A stretch of 64,000 bases of DNA from Trissonchulus latispiculum (GCA_030248195.1 JASAND010018339.1:62001-126000), one strand, 5' to 3'; counted from the stretch's first letter, positions 45,586 to 55,835 are shown. Notes: generated by a model not told the origin, from the letters alone. Made by a program: numbers and translations.

Positions 45586-45961
45586 CCGCAATGGCCGAGT
45601 GGTAAGGTGTTCGACTAAAGAAAGAGCTTACGGTCCATGGTTTGAACTCCGGCTGCCACAAGACTTTCGCAAATCCCCTTGAGCAAGGGACTAAGCACAT
45701 ATCGGTTCGTCGTGGGCTCCAGCCATCCCAGCTGTCTATCCTTAACTGGTCGGTAAATGGGTACCACTGCCGTGGGAAGGTAACAGGAGTCTGTGTTCTG
45801 GCGTAATGCTTGATGAAGGGCTGGCCCCCTTCCACAGATGTAGTCAATATTAGAGTTGTCGCTCCTGGCTTCGGGCTGTGAATCCGGAGATAAGCACTGG
45901 CACCCTATAACCTTCTGTAGGTTGGAGCTCTCTCCAGAGGTCACTTTACCTTTACCTTTAC
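45586..45961 (+). repeat. Full-length-looking SINE with (CTTTAC)n tail
   Basis: tRNA-like head with A box TGGCCGAGTGG and B box GGTTTGAACTCC, a body containing CCCCTTGAGCAAGGGACTAA, and a 3' tail of TTTACC units ending about 45961. The CTTGAGCAAGG body motif occurs in several animal SINE families. About 375 bp. ORFs on the opposite strand are shadows. Confidence 0.75.
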
Positions 45962-46149
45962 CGTGCTACAATTGAAGTATTTATTAACCTGTAATCTTTG
46001 ACAATTTTTGCAATGGTTTCTTACTGGCTACAAGTGGAGGATCATGTCAAGCCTTTAAAATAACGAATTCGTCAAAAATCCAAACTTTTTGTTAATCATG
46101 GCTTTGAAACATAGGCAGACAAAACTTATAGCAAAGACCGGGTGACAGG

Positions 46150-46270
46150 AACAACACTGCAAAGATATATCACTACAGCACCTGTGACCAGAAAAATTCG
46201 AGCCTGAGCTGGTGATCGAACCCACAACCTTTGGCGACCTGGGCCAGTGCTCTAACTGACTGAGCCACCC
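46150..46270 (-). repeat. tRNA-derived SINE
   Basis: The minus strand reads GACTGGGTGGCTCAGTCAGT, TAGAGCACTGG ..., B box GTGGGTTCGATCACC, then GGCTCGAATTTTTCTGGTCA, which is the shared SINE hairpin module. The nominal anticodon loop CCAGGTC does not give a sensible tRNA. Confidence 0.65.
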
Positions 46271-46914
46271 AGTCAAACCAAGTTTGAGTTAGAACCTAAA
46301 CTTAGGAACTTGACAACAAATTTAGCCAGAGCAGACCAGCAAAACAAAAAGCTCGTGAAATGCCACCTAAGCGTCAAGCTTTAACGTTCAGGTCAAGTCA
46401 TGATCAAGAATACAGCATACTTCCAATTAAATTAAGACGGCTGCCGTTTAAAACTAAGACTTGTTACACTGTATTGGGAGGGATTTAGTGCTCACAGACT
46501 TAAACACGATAGACCCTTAATTAGATTATACTTTTGTCAGCTCACTCATGACATAGACTCTAGTCCTGGAACTGAATTTGATGCCAAGCCTTTTGGAGCA
46601 AAAAAGGGCAGAAACTCAAAGAGAGTTCCACCTTTCGGCAGAAGGCGGCAGAAGGCGAACAAGGGAGACACTTTTTATGGCTGTGAACTTTTCTGTAAGG
46701 GAGTCCAGCCCTTAGCTTCAGGCACTGAAAATTAATTAAAATGATAGATAAGATCTGGGAAGGGGTCATATCAAAAAATGGTTCACTACTGCCACCTGAC
46801 GGAGGTAAAATAGCACTATCATAAATTGAATGGCCTTTACCAACCTAAAAGTTGGTCTAAGCTGGCAGCTACATAATTGTCTGGATTTAAGCCTAAGACT
46901 AAGTCTTATGTTCA

Positions 46915-47226
46915 GAGAGGATAAGTTATGCTCATCTCTCCTGGCTCCGTGGTGTAATGGTAGGCAGTTTTAATGTCTGCAGATCGGGACAATTCCTTTT
47001 GTGATTATTGGTAAGCCGAGACACTCAAAGTGTAGCGCTTGAGCCTACCGCTGGTGGACCAAGCTAATTACCGTTGCAGTGGCGTTAGACCCAGGCGAGA
47101 GATCGGCTAGAAAGCGCAGAAGTTCAACCTCAATTAGGACGGAAAGTAAAGTAATGATTAGCTGGTGATTGAACCACGGCCCTTCTGCTCCGGAGTCAGA
47201 CATGCTAACCACTACACTACTGGACC
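46915..47226 (+). repeat. SINE with two opposed tRNA-like modules
   Basis: Plus-strand head GGCTCCGTGGTGTAATGG at about 46944 (third relative of the Cys-like repeat) and, at the other end, a minus-strand tRNA-like unit (GTAGTGTAGTGGTTAGCATG ... CGTGGTTCAATCACC at 47226-47165). The 110-bp stretch between (AGCGCTTGAGCCTACC ...) has no ORF. It could be one SINE beside another in opposite orientation. Confidence 0.5.
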
Positions 47227-47518
47227 ATTAGCTGAGCTTCCAGGCTTATCAATCTTTCCTATACCTGCTTTGATGTCTTGAGTGATATGATAATTTCATG
47301 GTTCCAACCGCGGGTAGACGCCCACGTGAACGTGAATCCGCTACATTAGGATTTTAAACATCTAAAACGGCTTGTTGCAGGTCAACACGCGTCCCTGTGC
47401 GTTCACGATTAGGGATTCCATCTTGAAACTTCCCGCAATGTATTGGTATAAGCTTCAAACAAATCTCTAGGATATTGGCTGACTGTTTAGGAGGCATACG
47501 GTAAAATGCATCTACTGC

Positions 47519-47587
<69 letters not shown>

Positions 47588-48925
47588 ATAGAAGAGTTTT
47601 GTAAGGTGTGCGCATACCAAATAGTCATCGGATGTTGTCTTATCTCGTGTGTTTGGAGGATTTCTCAAGACAGGGAATCTGAAATACATCTGAAAACTTA
47701 CACTGTTTCAATCTCGGGCGGAAGACGCCTGGAATTGTTGTATTCAAAGGGCGTAATGGAGTTGGCCAGAATCATGAATAATTCCCAAGCAAAATTCTGT
47801 GACAAAAGAAAAAAACTAAAATTCTGAAACAAAGGAAAGACAATCCTAAGTCTCTCCGCTTCGAAAAATTGCGTCCCAAACAAGATGGAATGTCCAAAGG
47901 CAAACCTAGTGGTTCGAACCCCCCTTCAAATTTTTCAATCTTTTCCGATTTAAGCCTTTCACATTTTCCTGGTTGACGTGTTTCCTGAAGCCGAAAATCC
48001 GGTTAGATTAGTTACTCAGCCGCTTTGGTTTCAGCCCTAGAGAGAAGTATTTATGTTAAGAAGAGACGTAGAGGTGCCCCATCAAGATAGAGAGCTAAGG
48101 CTAAGGTGAAACCTGATTTTCCGATGCAGCAGACAAACTGGAAAAATAATGATACAGCTTTGAGCAGCTTCTACCTACGCCGCTGAAAAGAAAATGAACG
48201 GAAACATGAAGTTGATTAAAAGGAGAGGTTGTTATTAAACTGAAGCCAGCACACTTAATGCACACCTCAGGTGTGAAGTGTGTACTGCCTCCTACAAGGT
48301 GGTACAGTCCTAATCCCCGAATGCGTAAAATTCTTAAAACTTGGCCAATCATGCTAAAATTTAGTATGACTATCTTTTTATCAAAAATCTAATTTCATAA
48401 AATAGACACAGGTGATAGTAGCTCACGCGGGCACCTGAAGACTGTCAATATTTTTAGGTTTGTTACTTTCAGAAGGAAACTTCATCAAAATTCAGAGTAC
48501 CATTAATTTAGATAATTTTTATAAATTGCACAAAGTAACGCATAAATTTTGACCATGACGAAGGGTTGCGGCAAAAATCTGAGCCAGCTGACAGTGCAAT
48601 ATTAGGCAATTTGCTTACAATAGAACTCACGAACTCATTAATTGTGACCAAACGGGATTAGTCACTGTTTTCGCCATGTTTAATTTAAAAGAATTTAATT
48701 TTAATTGAAAGAATTTTAAAAAATTCTCAACGTAGTACATTTATTGCAGGTGCATAAACTACAAAGTTGATTATAAATCTCTCTGCGAAACAGGTAAGAA
48801 AGGCCAAAAATATTGAAAGTGAACTAGTGCACACTTGAGCGAGCTACTTGATGCAAACACGGTGAACATGAATTTTAGTACAAGGTGCCCGCTTGAGCTA
48901 TTGTCACCTGCTTAACGCAGTCGAA
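47227..48925. other. Intergenic, simple repeats only
   Basis: Contains the (TA)n tract at 47521-47582. The surrounding ORFs (73-111 codons) are overlapping and featureless. Confidence 0.5.
47521..47582. repeat. (TA)n microsatellite
   Basis: About 31 uninterrupted TA units. Confidence 0.97.
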
Positions 48926-49081
48926 AACAAAGGTTTTACTGCGGAATCTTTTCCGCTTCATTTGCATAACTATTTTGCATATTCTCTTGATCATACAGTA
49001 TAAAAAGAGGGAACTGTGCTACGTAATCGCACAAGTTGTTGTCAGTTACTGCTCTTACTTACTGCTCCTTTCGCCATCATT
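48926..49081 (+). repeat. Split direct repeat A1
   Basis: Left end of the retrotransposon. Starts AACAAAGGTTTTACTGCGG and carries TATAAAAA at 48999-49006, probably the promoter for the gag-RT transcript. Repeated at 52075-52230. Confidence 0.9.
48999..49006 (+). promoter_or_regulatory. TATA box in A1
   Basis: TATAAAAAGAGGGAACTG context; an identical copy in A2 at 52148-52155. Position fits a start site about 30 bp downstream, still inside A. Confidence 0.6.
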
Positions 49082-50024
49082 TGGTTTTATAAATGTAAGT
49101 TTAACCTTGGTTTGTTTCCAACTTTTCGGTCTGCTGTTTCAGAATCTGTTTTCTTGATTCTCTTTCTGTGCCTCATTACCTCTTTACTTCTCCGTTATAG
49201 GACGACGGAAACCCATCCCGAGACTGAACTCGCTCTTTCTGAGGACAAAATCCGAGAAATTATTCGTCAGGAAGCTTCAAAATTTTCTGCGGCGTCTCGA
49301 GAACCTTTGTGCGCTCGCCTTGACTCCAAAGGCTTACAACATCAAGCTGATACATTGTCTAAGTTGGACCTTTGTCTTCTTAAAATTGAAGATATTATTT
49401 CAACTCCCTGCAGAGAAGTTGATGGGGACGACATCAAAAATGCTATTTTGGAAGGACGGGTTGGTTTGCCCCACCTAGTTTTCAAACGTTCTTTTCATGA
49501 TATTTAATGTTTTTTCCTCTCTCGTTTTTCCGTTTAAACCGTTTCATTCTCCGCTTTTCTCTTGTATGCCTTTCTGTTTTTAGGCGGTGATCAAGGACCG
49601 GCTCAAACTTCTTCGCATTGCTGATGCCGGAAGGTGGTCAGCCGTTCAGAAGTACCAAGGTGCTTCTGAGCTCGGGGAAGATGCAACCGACTCGAAACGA
49701 ATCCAGAAGTGCATCCAAGCGGCTAAAACTGAATTTCAGCAGCGCCAGTCAACCGGCGGCCGGTTCCAATCCTATGCTTCATTCCGCACCATTCGTCCCC
49801 GTTTCCAACAAGATCCGCGTTTTGTCCTCCAACAGCCCGCCTTCTCTGCCTCCCCACGACCTCTCGTCCCAGGGCCCTCTTCCGAAAAGGCGTCGCTCTG
49901 GCCATCCAATCGCGCAAACAGTCAGTGCTTCGCCTGTTTCCGTTACGGTCACTGGGCCACCGAATGCCCATTCCAAAGCTCTGGAGGCCCTGGTTCGTCC
50001 AAAGCTGTCAAGCCAGAAAACTAG
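49016..50024 (+). CDS. gag: gag-like protein of the retrotransposon
   Basis: Two open pieces: 49016-49507 and 49584-50024. The first has a low-quality start (first 55 or so codons probably non-coding or spliced; an acceptor TTATAG lies before GACGACGG at 49201) and then ETHPETELALSEDKIREIIR ... GLPHLVFKRSFHD. The second begins at an acceptor (TTTTTAG) with AVIKDRLKLLRIADAGRW and ends with a CCHC zinc knuckle, CFACFRYGHWATEC, the nucleic-acid-binding hallmark of gag. The two pieces are collinear parts of one protein and an intron of about 80 bp is likely between them, but no GT donor is visible directly after the first part (stop TAA follows FHDI). This copy may have lost its donor site. Its end overlaps the RT frame. 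Confidence 0.65.
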
Positions 50025-51963
50025 CTGCTTGCAAGGTAAGGCAGATTTACTTACTGTTTCGAGTTCTTTTCCCCTAATTAAAGGGGCACTATCTCGTAAT
50101 ATTGACGCCTGGCGTAGCATTACTTCTAATTCGTTTGTCCTCGACATGGTGCAACATGGTTTTGCAATACCGTTTGTGGCCTGGCCAAACAACCGCGAAT
50201 TCAGGAATAACAAGTCTGCTTTTAAGCATAAAGCTTTCGTTGATGAAACCTTAGCCAAATTATTAAACGAAGGTTTTGTGAAAGAGGTTCCTATCAAACC
50301 TGCGATTGTCAGCCCGTTGTCTGTTCGATTTTCCAGCAATAAATACAGATTTATTCTTGACTTAAGATACTTAAACAGTCATACCAAGCCCCCTAAATTC
50401 AAACTTGACGACTTGAAATTGGCACTTTCTTATGTTGAAAAAGGCGGTTACATGGTGACTTTCGATATCAAATCGGGCTATTATTATTTAGATGTACGCG
50501 CTGAATTTCAAACGTTTTTGGGATTTTCTTGGCCTTATCATGGCTCCAATAAATATTTTGTTTTCACAGTTTTACCTTTTGGCCTCGCTTTAGGTCCCTT
50601 TCTTTTTACGAAACTGTTACGCCCGCTCATTCTTCACTGGCGCCAGCTAGGCATTAAATGTCTAATTTATATTGATGACGGGTTTATCACTGATTTAAAT
50701 TACCAGTCTCTGCTTACCACGTCAGATAGGTGTCGCCGCGATCTGAAACGCCTCGGCTTTTTGGAAAATGGAAAATGCTCTTGGACACCTACGCAGCAAC
50801 TTAAGTATCTCGGTTTCGTTATTCACCTTGAACAGTTTCTACTTCAGCCACCGCCAGATAAACTTGATCGTACCCTAGCCTCCATTCGGGCCGTTGTTGC
50901 ACAAGAACGTACATCGGCCAGAGAATTGGCTAAAGTGACAGGTCTCTTAATTTCCTTAACTATTTGCCTACGCAACGTAGTTCGACTTATGACACGTTAC
51001 CTCCATATCACTATCGCAACCGCCCCATCGTGGGACTTTCCACTTTCTCTGACTTCTGAAACTTTAGCTGAACTTTGGTTTTGGTTGCTACATTTAAAAA
51101 CATGGCCTCGCGTTCCTATTTTGCACGTCTCTTCGCCCACCGTTCAGCTGTTTACTGATGCCAGCTCCTCTGGAGCCGCTGTTATAATTAAAACTCACTC
51201 TCTCTTTCTGGTCGACACTTTAGAATGGACTCCGTCGGAGTCAGCTGCTTCCTCTACGTTTCGCGAATTGCGCGCTATGGAATTAGGTATTTCTACTTTT
51301 TCCACTTATCTACATCATACTGTCACTAAACTTTATACCGACAGTCGGTCTGCTCTGGCGGTTGTTACTACAGGTAGTATGAAACCTCACCTGCAGTTAA
51401 TTGCTATGCGTATTTTTCACCTATGTTTGCGCCATGAGATTCGATTAGAGGTTGAGTGGGTACCTCGGTATAACCACCAACTAGCAGACTTTTACAGTAG
51501 AGTTCCCGATCCCGATGATTGGTCTATCGCCCCTTGGGTTTTTCGCCTCCTTAACCACCACTATGGGCCCTTTTCCATCGACCGTTTCGCTTCCCCACTT
51601 AATACCAAACTTTCTCGTTTCTGCTCTAAAATTTGGTACCCCCAGAGTGAAACTGTGGACGCTTTTTCAACTTCCTGGCGGCTTGAAAACAACTGGTTAA
51701 CCCCTCCACTGTCCCTTATACCACGCACTCTAACCCATCTTCAGGCTTCTCGAGCAAAAGGGACATTAGTTATTCCCTATTGGCCTTCTTCCGCTTTCTG
51801 GCCATATATCGTTCGTCTCCGCGGAAGTGACCACAACGCTATCATAGGGACAGTCATGTTTAATCCTTCTTTTTCTATTCTTGTTCCAGGTTCCTGCAAA
51901 ACCGGAGTCATGAAGAATTTTCGGTCCCCCCTTCTAGCCATTGCCCTTGACTACAGCGATTGA
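49618..51963 (+). CDS. Reverse transcriptase-RNase H of the retrotransposon
   Basis: One long frame in a different phase from gag. The part before about 50030 overlaps gag and is probably not the real N-terminus. RT motifs: SPLSVRFSSNKYRFILDLR, then TFDIKSGYYYLDV (motif A, catalytic Asp), LPFGLALGPFLFTKLLRPL (motif B), IYIDDGF (motif C, the YxDD box). RNase H follows: QLFTDASSSGAAVI, ELRAMELG, YTDSRSALAVV and NHQLADFYSR. The C-terminal region (SIDRFASPLNTKL, VDAFSTSW, NWLTPPLSLIPRTL, WPSSAFWPYI) is characteristic of DIRS/Ngaro-type polyproteins. All catalytic residues are present and the frame is intact, ending TGA just before B1. Confidence 0.9.
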   Translation: MLMPEGGQPFRSTKVLLSSGKMQPTRNESRSASKRLKLNFSSASQPAAGSNPMLHSAPFVPVSNKIRVLSSNSPPSLPPHDLSSQGPLPKRRRSGHPIAQTVSASPVSVTVTGPPNAHSKALEALVRPKLSSQKTSCLQGKADLLTVSSSFPLIKGALSRNIDAWRSITSNSFVLDMVQHGFAIPFVAWPNNREFRNNKSAFKHKAFVDETLAKLLNEGFVKEVPIKPAIVSPLSVRFSSNKYRFILDLRYLNSHTKPPKFKLDDLKLALSYVEKGGYMVTFDIKSGYYYLDVRAEFQTFLGFSWPYHGSNKYFVFTVLPFGLALGPFLFTKLLRPLILHWRQLGIKCLIYIDDGFITDLNYQSLLTTSDRCRRDLKRLGFLENGKCSWTPTQQLKYLGFVIHLEQFLLQPPPDKLDRTLASIRAVVAQERTSARELAKVTGLLISLTICLRNVVRLMTRYLHITIATAPSWDFPLSLTSETLAELWFWLLHLKTWPRVPILHVSSPTVQLFTDASSSGAAVIIKTHSLFLVDTLEWTPSESAASSTFRELRAMELGISTFSTYLHHTVTKLYTDSRSALAVVTTGSMKPHLQLIAMRIFHLCLRHEIRLEVEWVPRYNHQLADFYSRVPDPDDWSIAPWVFRLLNHHYGPFSIDRFASPLNTKLSRFCSKIWYPQSETVDAFSTSWRLENNWLTPPLSLIPRTLTHLQASRAKGTLVIPYWPSSAFWPYIVRLRGSDHNAIIGTVMFNPSFSILVPGSCKTGVMKNFRSPLLAIALDYSD

Positions 51964-52021
51964 TTTTTGAATTTTCCGTTTCAAAATTTTCCTTTTTTCA
52001 TATTTTGCTCTTTGTTGTTGC

Positions 52022-52080
52022 ATTGTATTTCGTTTGCAATAAAACTATGTTATTTTGAAATAAAATGCAAAAATAACAAA
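52022..52080 (+). repeat. Split direct repeat B1
   Basis: Starts ATTGTATTTCGTTTGCAATA; contains two AATAAA signals (52038, 52059), so it can terminate the gag-RT transcript. Identical to 53291-53349. Confidence 0.9.
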
Positions 52081-52230
52081 GGTTTTACTGCGGAATCTTT
52101 TCCGCTTCATTTGCATAACTATTTTGCATATTCTCTTGATCATACAGTATAAAAAGAGGGAACTGTGCTACGTAATCGCACAAGTTGTTGTCAGTTACTG
52201 CTCTTACTTACTGCTCCTTTCGCCACCATT
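52075..52230 (+). repeat. Split direct repeat A2 with second promoter
   Basis: Second copy of A, including TATAAAAA at 52148-52155. It lies just upstream of the recombinase frame and could drive it separately. Confidence 0.9.
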
Positions 52231-52248
52231 CCCGCCCGCCCACCCTAA

Positions 52249-53252
52249 CTCACCTTTTATTTTATTTCAGAGCTTCTAGCTGTTCTCGAATCTTCCCTTC
52301 CTCCTGCTTTGACTGACTCTGCCAGAACTACCTTAACTTCTTTCTTGCTATCCGCGAAAGCACCCTCGACTACCAGCCAATACCTTCAAGCTCTTTCCCG
52401 CTTTTCCGGTTGGGCTGCTGACTCCCACCTTACTTGGCTTCCTACATCCTGTTCTACCCTTCTCCAGTATCTCTCTTTTCTTAGCACTCGCCAGTATTCG
52501 TCTTCCTATATCAAATCGACCTGGAGTGCCATTACCTGGGCCCATCAACTTTCCGCACTCGATAGTCCTACTTCCTCACTACAGGCCAAATTAGGATTCG
52601 AGGCCGCCTTAAGACTCACTGCCCGTCCTGTTATCAAGAAACCTCCTGTTACGCCTATTCATATTCGCAAAATCATCGATTTCGTTTCCACCAATCCAAG
52701 TTTTCTCCACCTCCGCTTGGGTACTATCCTGGTTTTTTGTATTTTGGGGCTTTGCGCCCCAGCGAAGCGCTGGCTCTTTTTCCATGTGACATCTCCGAAA
52801 CTTCTGATTCTCTCAAGCTCACCATCCGATCTTCCAAATCGGATCCTTTTCGCCAAGGCAGTACTATTTATATTTCTTTCCATCATGGCAGCCGATACTG
52901 CCCCGCGCATCTTTATCGGCGCTACTTGGAATCTCGCCGTCTTGCTGGAGCCAGCACCCATCAGCCGCTCTTCCCATCTTTTCGTGGTTGCTTGTGCTTA
53001 TCCAAGCCTCTTAGTTACAATCACCTACGTTTCTCCTTTCGTACCCTACTGCAGGAAGCTCATTTGCCTGCTAACCTTACTCTTCATTCTTTTCGAGTGG
53101 GATCAGCTACAGAGGCTAATAATCAAGGCGTACCTGAACCTCTGATCCAAACTCATGGTCGCTGGAACAGTTCTGTCTCACTTCGCAGACACTATGTTCA
53201 TCAGACTCGGAAGACGCTTCTAGCTGTTACTAACTCCCTGCATTTACAGTAA
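52249..53252 (+). pseudogene. Tyrosine recombinase of the retrotransposon, one frameshift
   Basis: Frame open from 52249 (no ATG; an acceptor TTATTTCAG precedes ELLAVLESS at 52270) to about 52737, with TTSQYLQALSRFSGWAADSH, a SAM-like core-binding N-terminal domain. The catalytic domain continues in another phase to TAA at 53252: GALRPSEALAL (Arg I), RSSKSDPFRQG (Lys), LHSFRVGSATEA (HxxR), HGRWNSSVSLRRHYV (His/Trp and nucleophilic Tyr). The phase change falls in a run of six T at 52733-52738; one more T would restore the frame. This can be a mutation, a sequencing error in a homopolymer, or programmed -1 slippage. All catalytic residues remain. It cuts and rejoins the circular DNA intermediate at the A/B junction. 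Confidence 0.85.
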
Positions 53253-53290
53253 CTGACTCTTCAACTTTCTTCAACTTTCTTCAACTTTCT

Positions 53291-53349
53291 ATTGTATTTC
53301 GTTTGCAATAAAACTATGTTATTTTGAAATAAAATGCAAAAATAACAAA
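53291..53349 (+). terminator. Split direct repeat B2 with poly(A) signals
   Basis: Right end of the element; AATAAA at 53307 and 53328. Preceded by three TCAACTTTCT units. The element ends at AACAAA/TCCATACTCG. Confidence 0.85.
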
Positions 53350-54062
53350 TCCATACTCGATTTGGCCAAAATTTAAGAAAAACTTATAAGCCAGCGGGAC
53401 AGCGTTTACACAAAATGAAAAACAAACAAAAACAAATACAAAAAACAAGAAATACAAACGTATTTCTAAGCTTGCAGTCAGCAGTCAGATGCAGTCAATA
53501 GTAGCAGATTTTTTGGTAGGCAAATAAAAGTTTAACTGTAACCTATGTTTTTCATGTATAGTCCGACCTCTAAATGTTCCTGGTGTTCCTCATATCAAAG
53601 CTGTAGACGGAATTTTAGTTTTCTGGACAGTGGTGCTAACATTGAAACATGACAATAGATCAACCGCGTGCTATGGAGCACTCCAACTGTGTCCTGACAA
53701 AGAGTGAAAGCTAGAAATGAAAATGATTGCTTCCAGGTAAAGGTAGCAGAAAAAAGTTGTCGCTTTATCAGAATTGGCTCTAATAAGATAATAGCGCAGT
53801 TCGCTCAAGTGTAACTTAGAATTATCTCACTCTGCTAAAACTGCTGCTAGGTTCGGCTGGGAGCATGGCTCTTCAAGGGCTGAACCTAAAGTTAAAGTTA
53901 TGGCTCTGAGGGTAAATGGTAAAGAAACGAGATAATTTTGGAATTTAAACAGTTGTTAAGTCCTACTTAAATGAAGGCAGAAAACTTACTATCCTCCAAA
54001 AAGTCTTAACTTACATATTATCTTTTGAGAAATCATTCAATGTAGAAAATGAAATTTGTCAC
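53350..54062. other. Intergenic, nothing recognised
   Basis: A-rich start (AAACAAACAAAAACAAATAC at about 53420), then unique sequence without ORFs over 60 codons. Confidence 0.5.
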
Positions 54063-54175
54063 TTCACCACCACCACCACCACCAGACCCGAAAAATTCGT
54101 GCTTCGGGTGGGATTCGAACCCACCACTTCCGGATTAATGGTCCCACGCTGTGACAACTGAGCTACCGAGGCTAC
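54063..54175 (-). repeat. tRNA-derived SINE with (GGT)n tail
   Basis: The minus strand reads GCCTCGGTAGCTCAGTTGTC, ... CATTAAT ..., B box GTGGGTTCGAATCCCACC, then CGAAGCACGAATTTTTCGGG and a (GGT)n tail at 54085-54066. Acceptor GCCTCGG/CCGAAGC pairs with one mismatch. The anticodon-loop core CATTAA is the same as in the copy at 39480, so the two are sister copies. Confidence 0.7.
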
Positions 54176-54387
54176 AGTCGCAACAAGCGGAGAAGGAGTT
54201 CGTATCCAAACTGAAGTGTAATAATGCGCTTTACAACGCGGACAAACACATGATCCAGGGCGAGGTACACTCTGGTGTCCGCAAGCTTGCTTAGTGTTAA
54301 TAGTGTTACCAAACTCTTGTTAAAAAGTTACTGAAATTTCAGCAAAAGCACTCTCTGGCATTTCTACCGAAACGACAACCTAAACCG

Positions 54388-54420
54388 CTTGTTTGTTTGT
54401 TTGTTTGTTTGTTTGTTTTT
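54388..54420. repeat. (GTTT)n microsatellite
   Basis: GTTTGTTTGTTTGTTTG run followed by T-rich sequence; AT dinucleotide runs follow at 54463-54495. Confidence 0.9.
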
Positions 54421-55677
54421 TGTTTGTGTGTTTACAAAGAATCATAATCAAATCACATAATACATATATATATATATATTTACATATATATATAGTATAA
54501 TATATCATATAAGATAATATATAGTCATACAAATCATATAATCATATTGTATCGTTTGACAAGTATTTTAAGCCAGAGAGCACAAAGGAATTAGCCGAAA
54601 TCCAATGGAATAAAACGTTATCCCTGTTTGGTGATCCGAATACCAGTAATAAGTTAAAGTAACATTCTCATTAGTTAGACTAATTAACTCAAATCGTGAA
54701 TCAAATTATATCAAATTCCTTGTGTTTAAAATGAAATTATAATTTTAAAATGGGTTGATCAATTGAGTCATACCAAATGATGCCTTTCTATGGGATAGAG
54801 AACAAATTAAGCTCACTATGTACCAAAGTTTCTAGGGCGACAATAGTTCAAACTAAGGCAATTTATAACTTCTATTCCAGTAACAAAAGCGTAGGTAGGT
54901 GGTAACATGGCTTGTAGCATACTAAAATCACCAGTAGTAGGGTAATCAGAACGAAATATCAGTTTGAGCTTAATTCCAACAGTTTGTTGATAAGATTTTA
55001 AGGTCGGTTCATGCTTCAACGGAGCAACGGAGAACGGACGAACGGAGAAACAGTTAAACAAGTAGGCCCCAAAAGGGGCAGTATTCCTTTGTAGACATTT
55101 TCTTTATTCAGTTGCGAATTTCGTTTCGTTGTCGTTTCGTTATCGTTTCGCCCTCGAAGCGTTGAAAACTCCAGGTTTAGCTTACATCACTTGACTTCCA
55201 TCACCAGGGACAGCAGGCCTATGCTTGCCATGTCGTGCTGAACTTGTGATGTCCAGCGCAAGCTACATAGTACCTAATCTGATTCCCTAATGCACCGATG
55301 TGTAGCTTCCAAGCCACACTGGTGCTCAAAAATCTGCAACCGTTTAGATTGCTGACAGCCGAAGACTGCGCGACGGCTCTCAGTTCTGTTGCTTAAATAG
55401 CTTCTAAAACCTAATTTGCATAATCCGATTGCAAAAAATCTGACCTAAGCTAGCCCTGTGTTGAAGATAGGGATTCTGAATGGAGAAATGACTCACACTA
55501 CACTGAACATAGAAGTTTCCATTTTATACATTCTTGCTCCAGCAGGAATAATAACAAGGTGACCCCTAAAAAGGGAACAGTTCCACGACTGAGCTTAGTT
55601 GTCAGTTGGGTTGGGTGTGCAAGTATTGCTACTGTGTGCGCTTTGTGAGACAAGTATACTTTATAGCACACCTTAGC

Positions 55678-55835
55678 GTGCATTCACTGATTTATACGCA
55701 CGCCGTGTGGGAAGCTCCGAGTGTGGGGCACGAGTGCGCGAAGCGTGCAGCGTGCAGCCTCCTAGTGTGCAGCGTGCGTATAACTTAGTTATACGCACGC
55801 TGCACTGTGCATTATCTGATTTATATGCACAGTCT
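55678..55835. repeat. Palindromic repeat cluster with 18-bp hairpin
   Basis: A perfect hairpin at 55767-55805 (stem GTGCAGCGTGCGTATAAC, loop TTA). Around it GTGCATTNNCTGATTTATAY occurs twice (55678 and 55806) and GTGCAGCGTGCAGCC-type units recur. It looks like a small foldback element. The overlapping ORFs on both strands follow from the palindrome. Confidence 0.6.

Larger units (their letters stand above)
48926..53349 (+). mobile_element. Tyrosine-recombinase (DIRS/Ngaro-PAT type) retrotransposon
   Basis: A 4424-bp element with split direct repeats in the order A1 - gag - RT/RNase H - B1 - A2 - recombinase - B2. A1 (48926-49081) and A2 (52075-52230) differ at about one base in 150; B1 (52022-52080) and B2 (53291-53349) look identical. 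B ends and A begins with AACAAA, so B1 and A2 overlap by six bases, as expected for a circle junction used by a tyrosine recombinase. No target duplication and no integrase, as is usual for the group. The near-identity of the repeats indicates recent insertion, but the recombinase frame is shifted once. The recombinase lies between A2 and B2, which is unusual (see findings). Confidence 0.92.

Noticed and set aside
46055..46276. 73-codon minus-strand ORF
   Set aside because: Overlaps a tRNA-derived SINE; no protein features.
49723..50339. Antisense 186-codon ORF over the retrotransposon
   Set aside because: Shadow of gag and RT; no domain.
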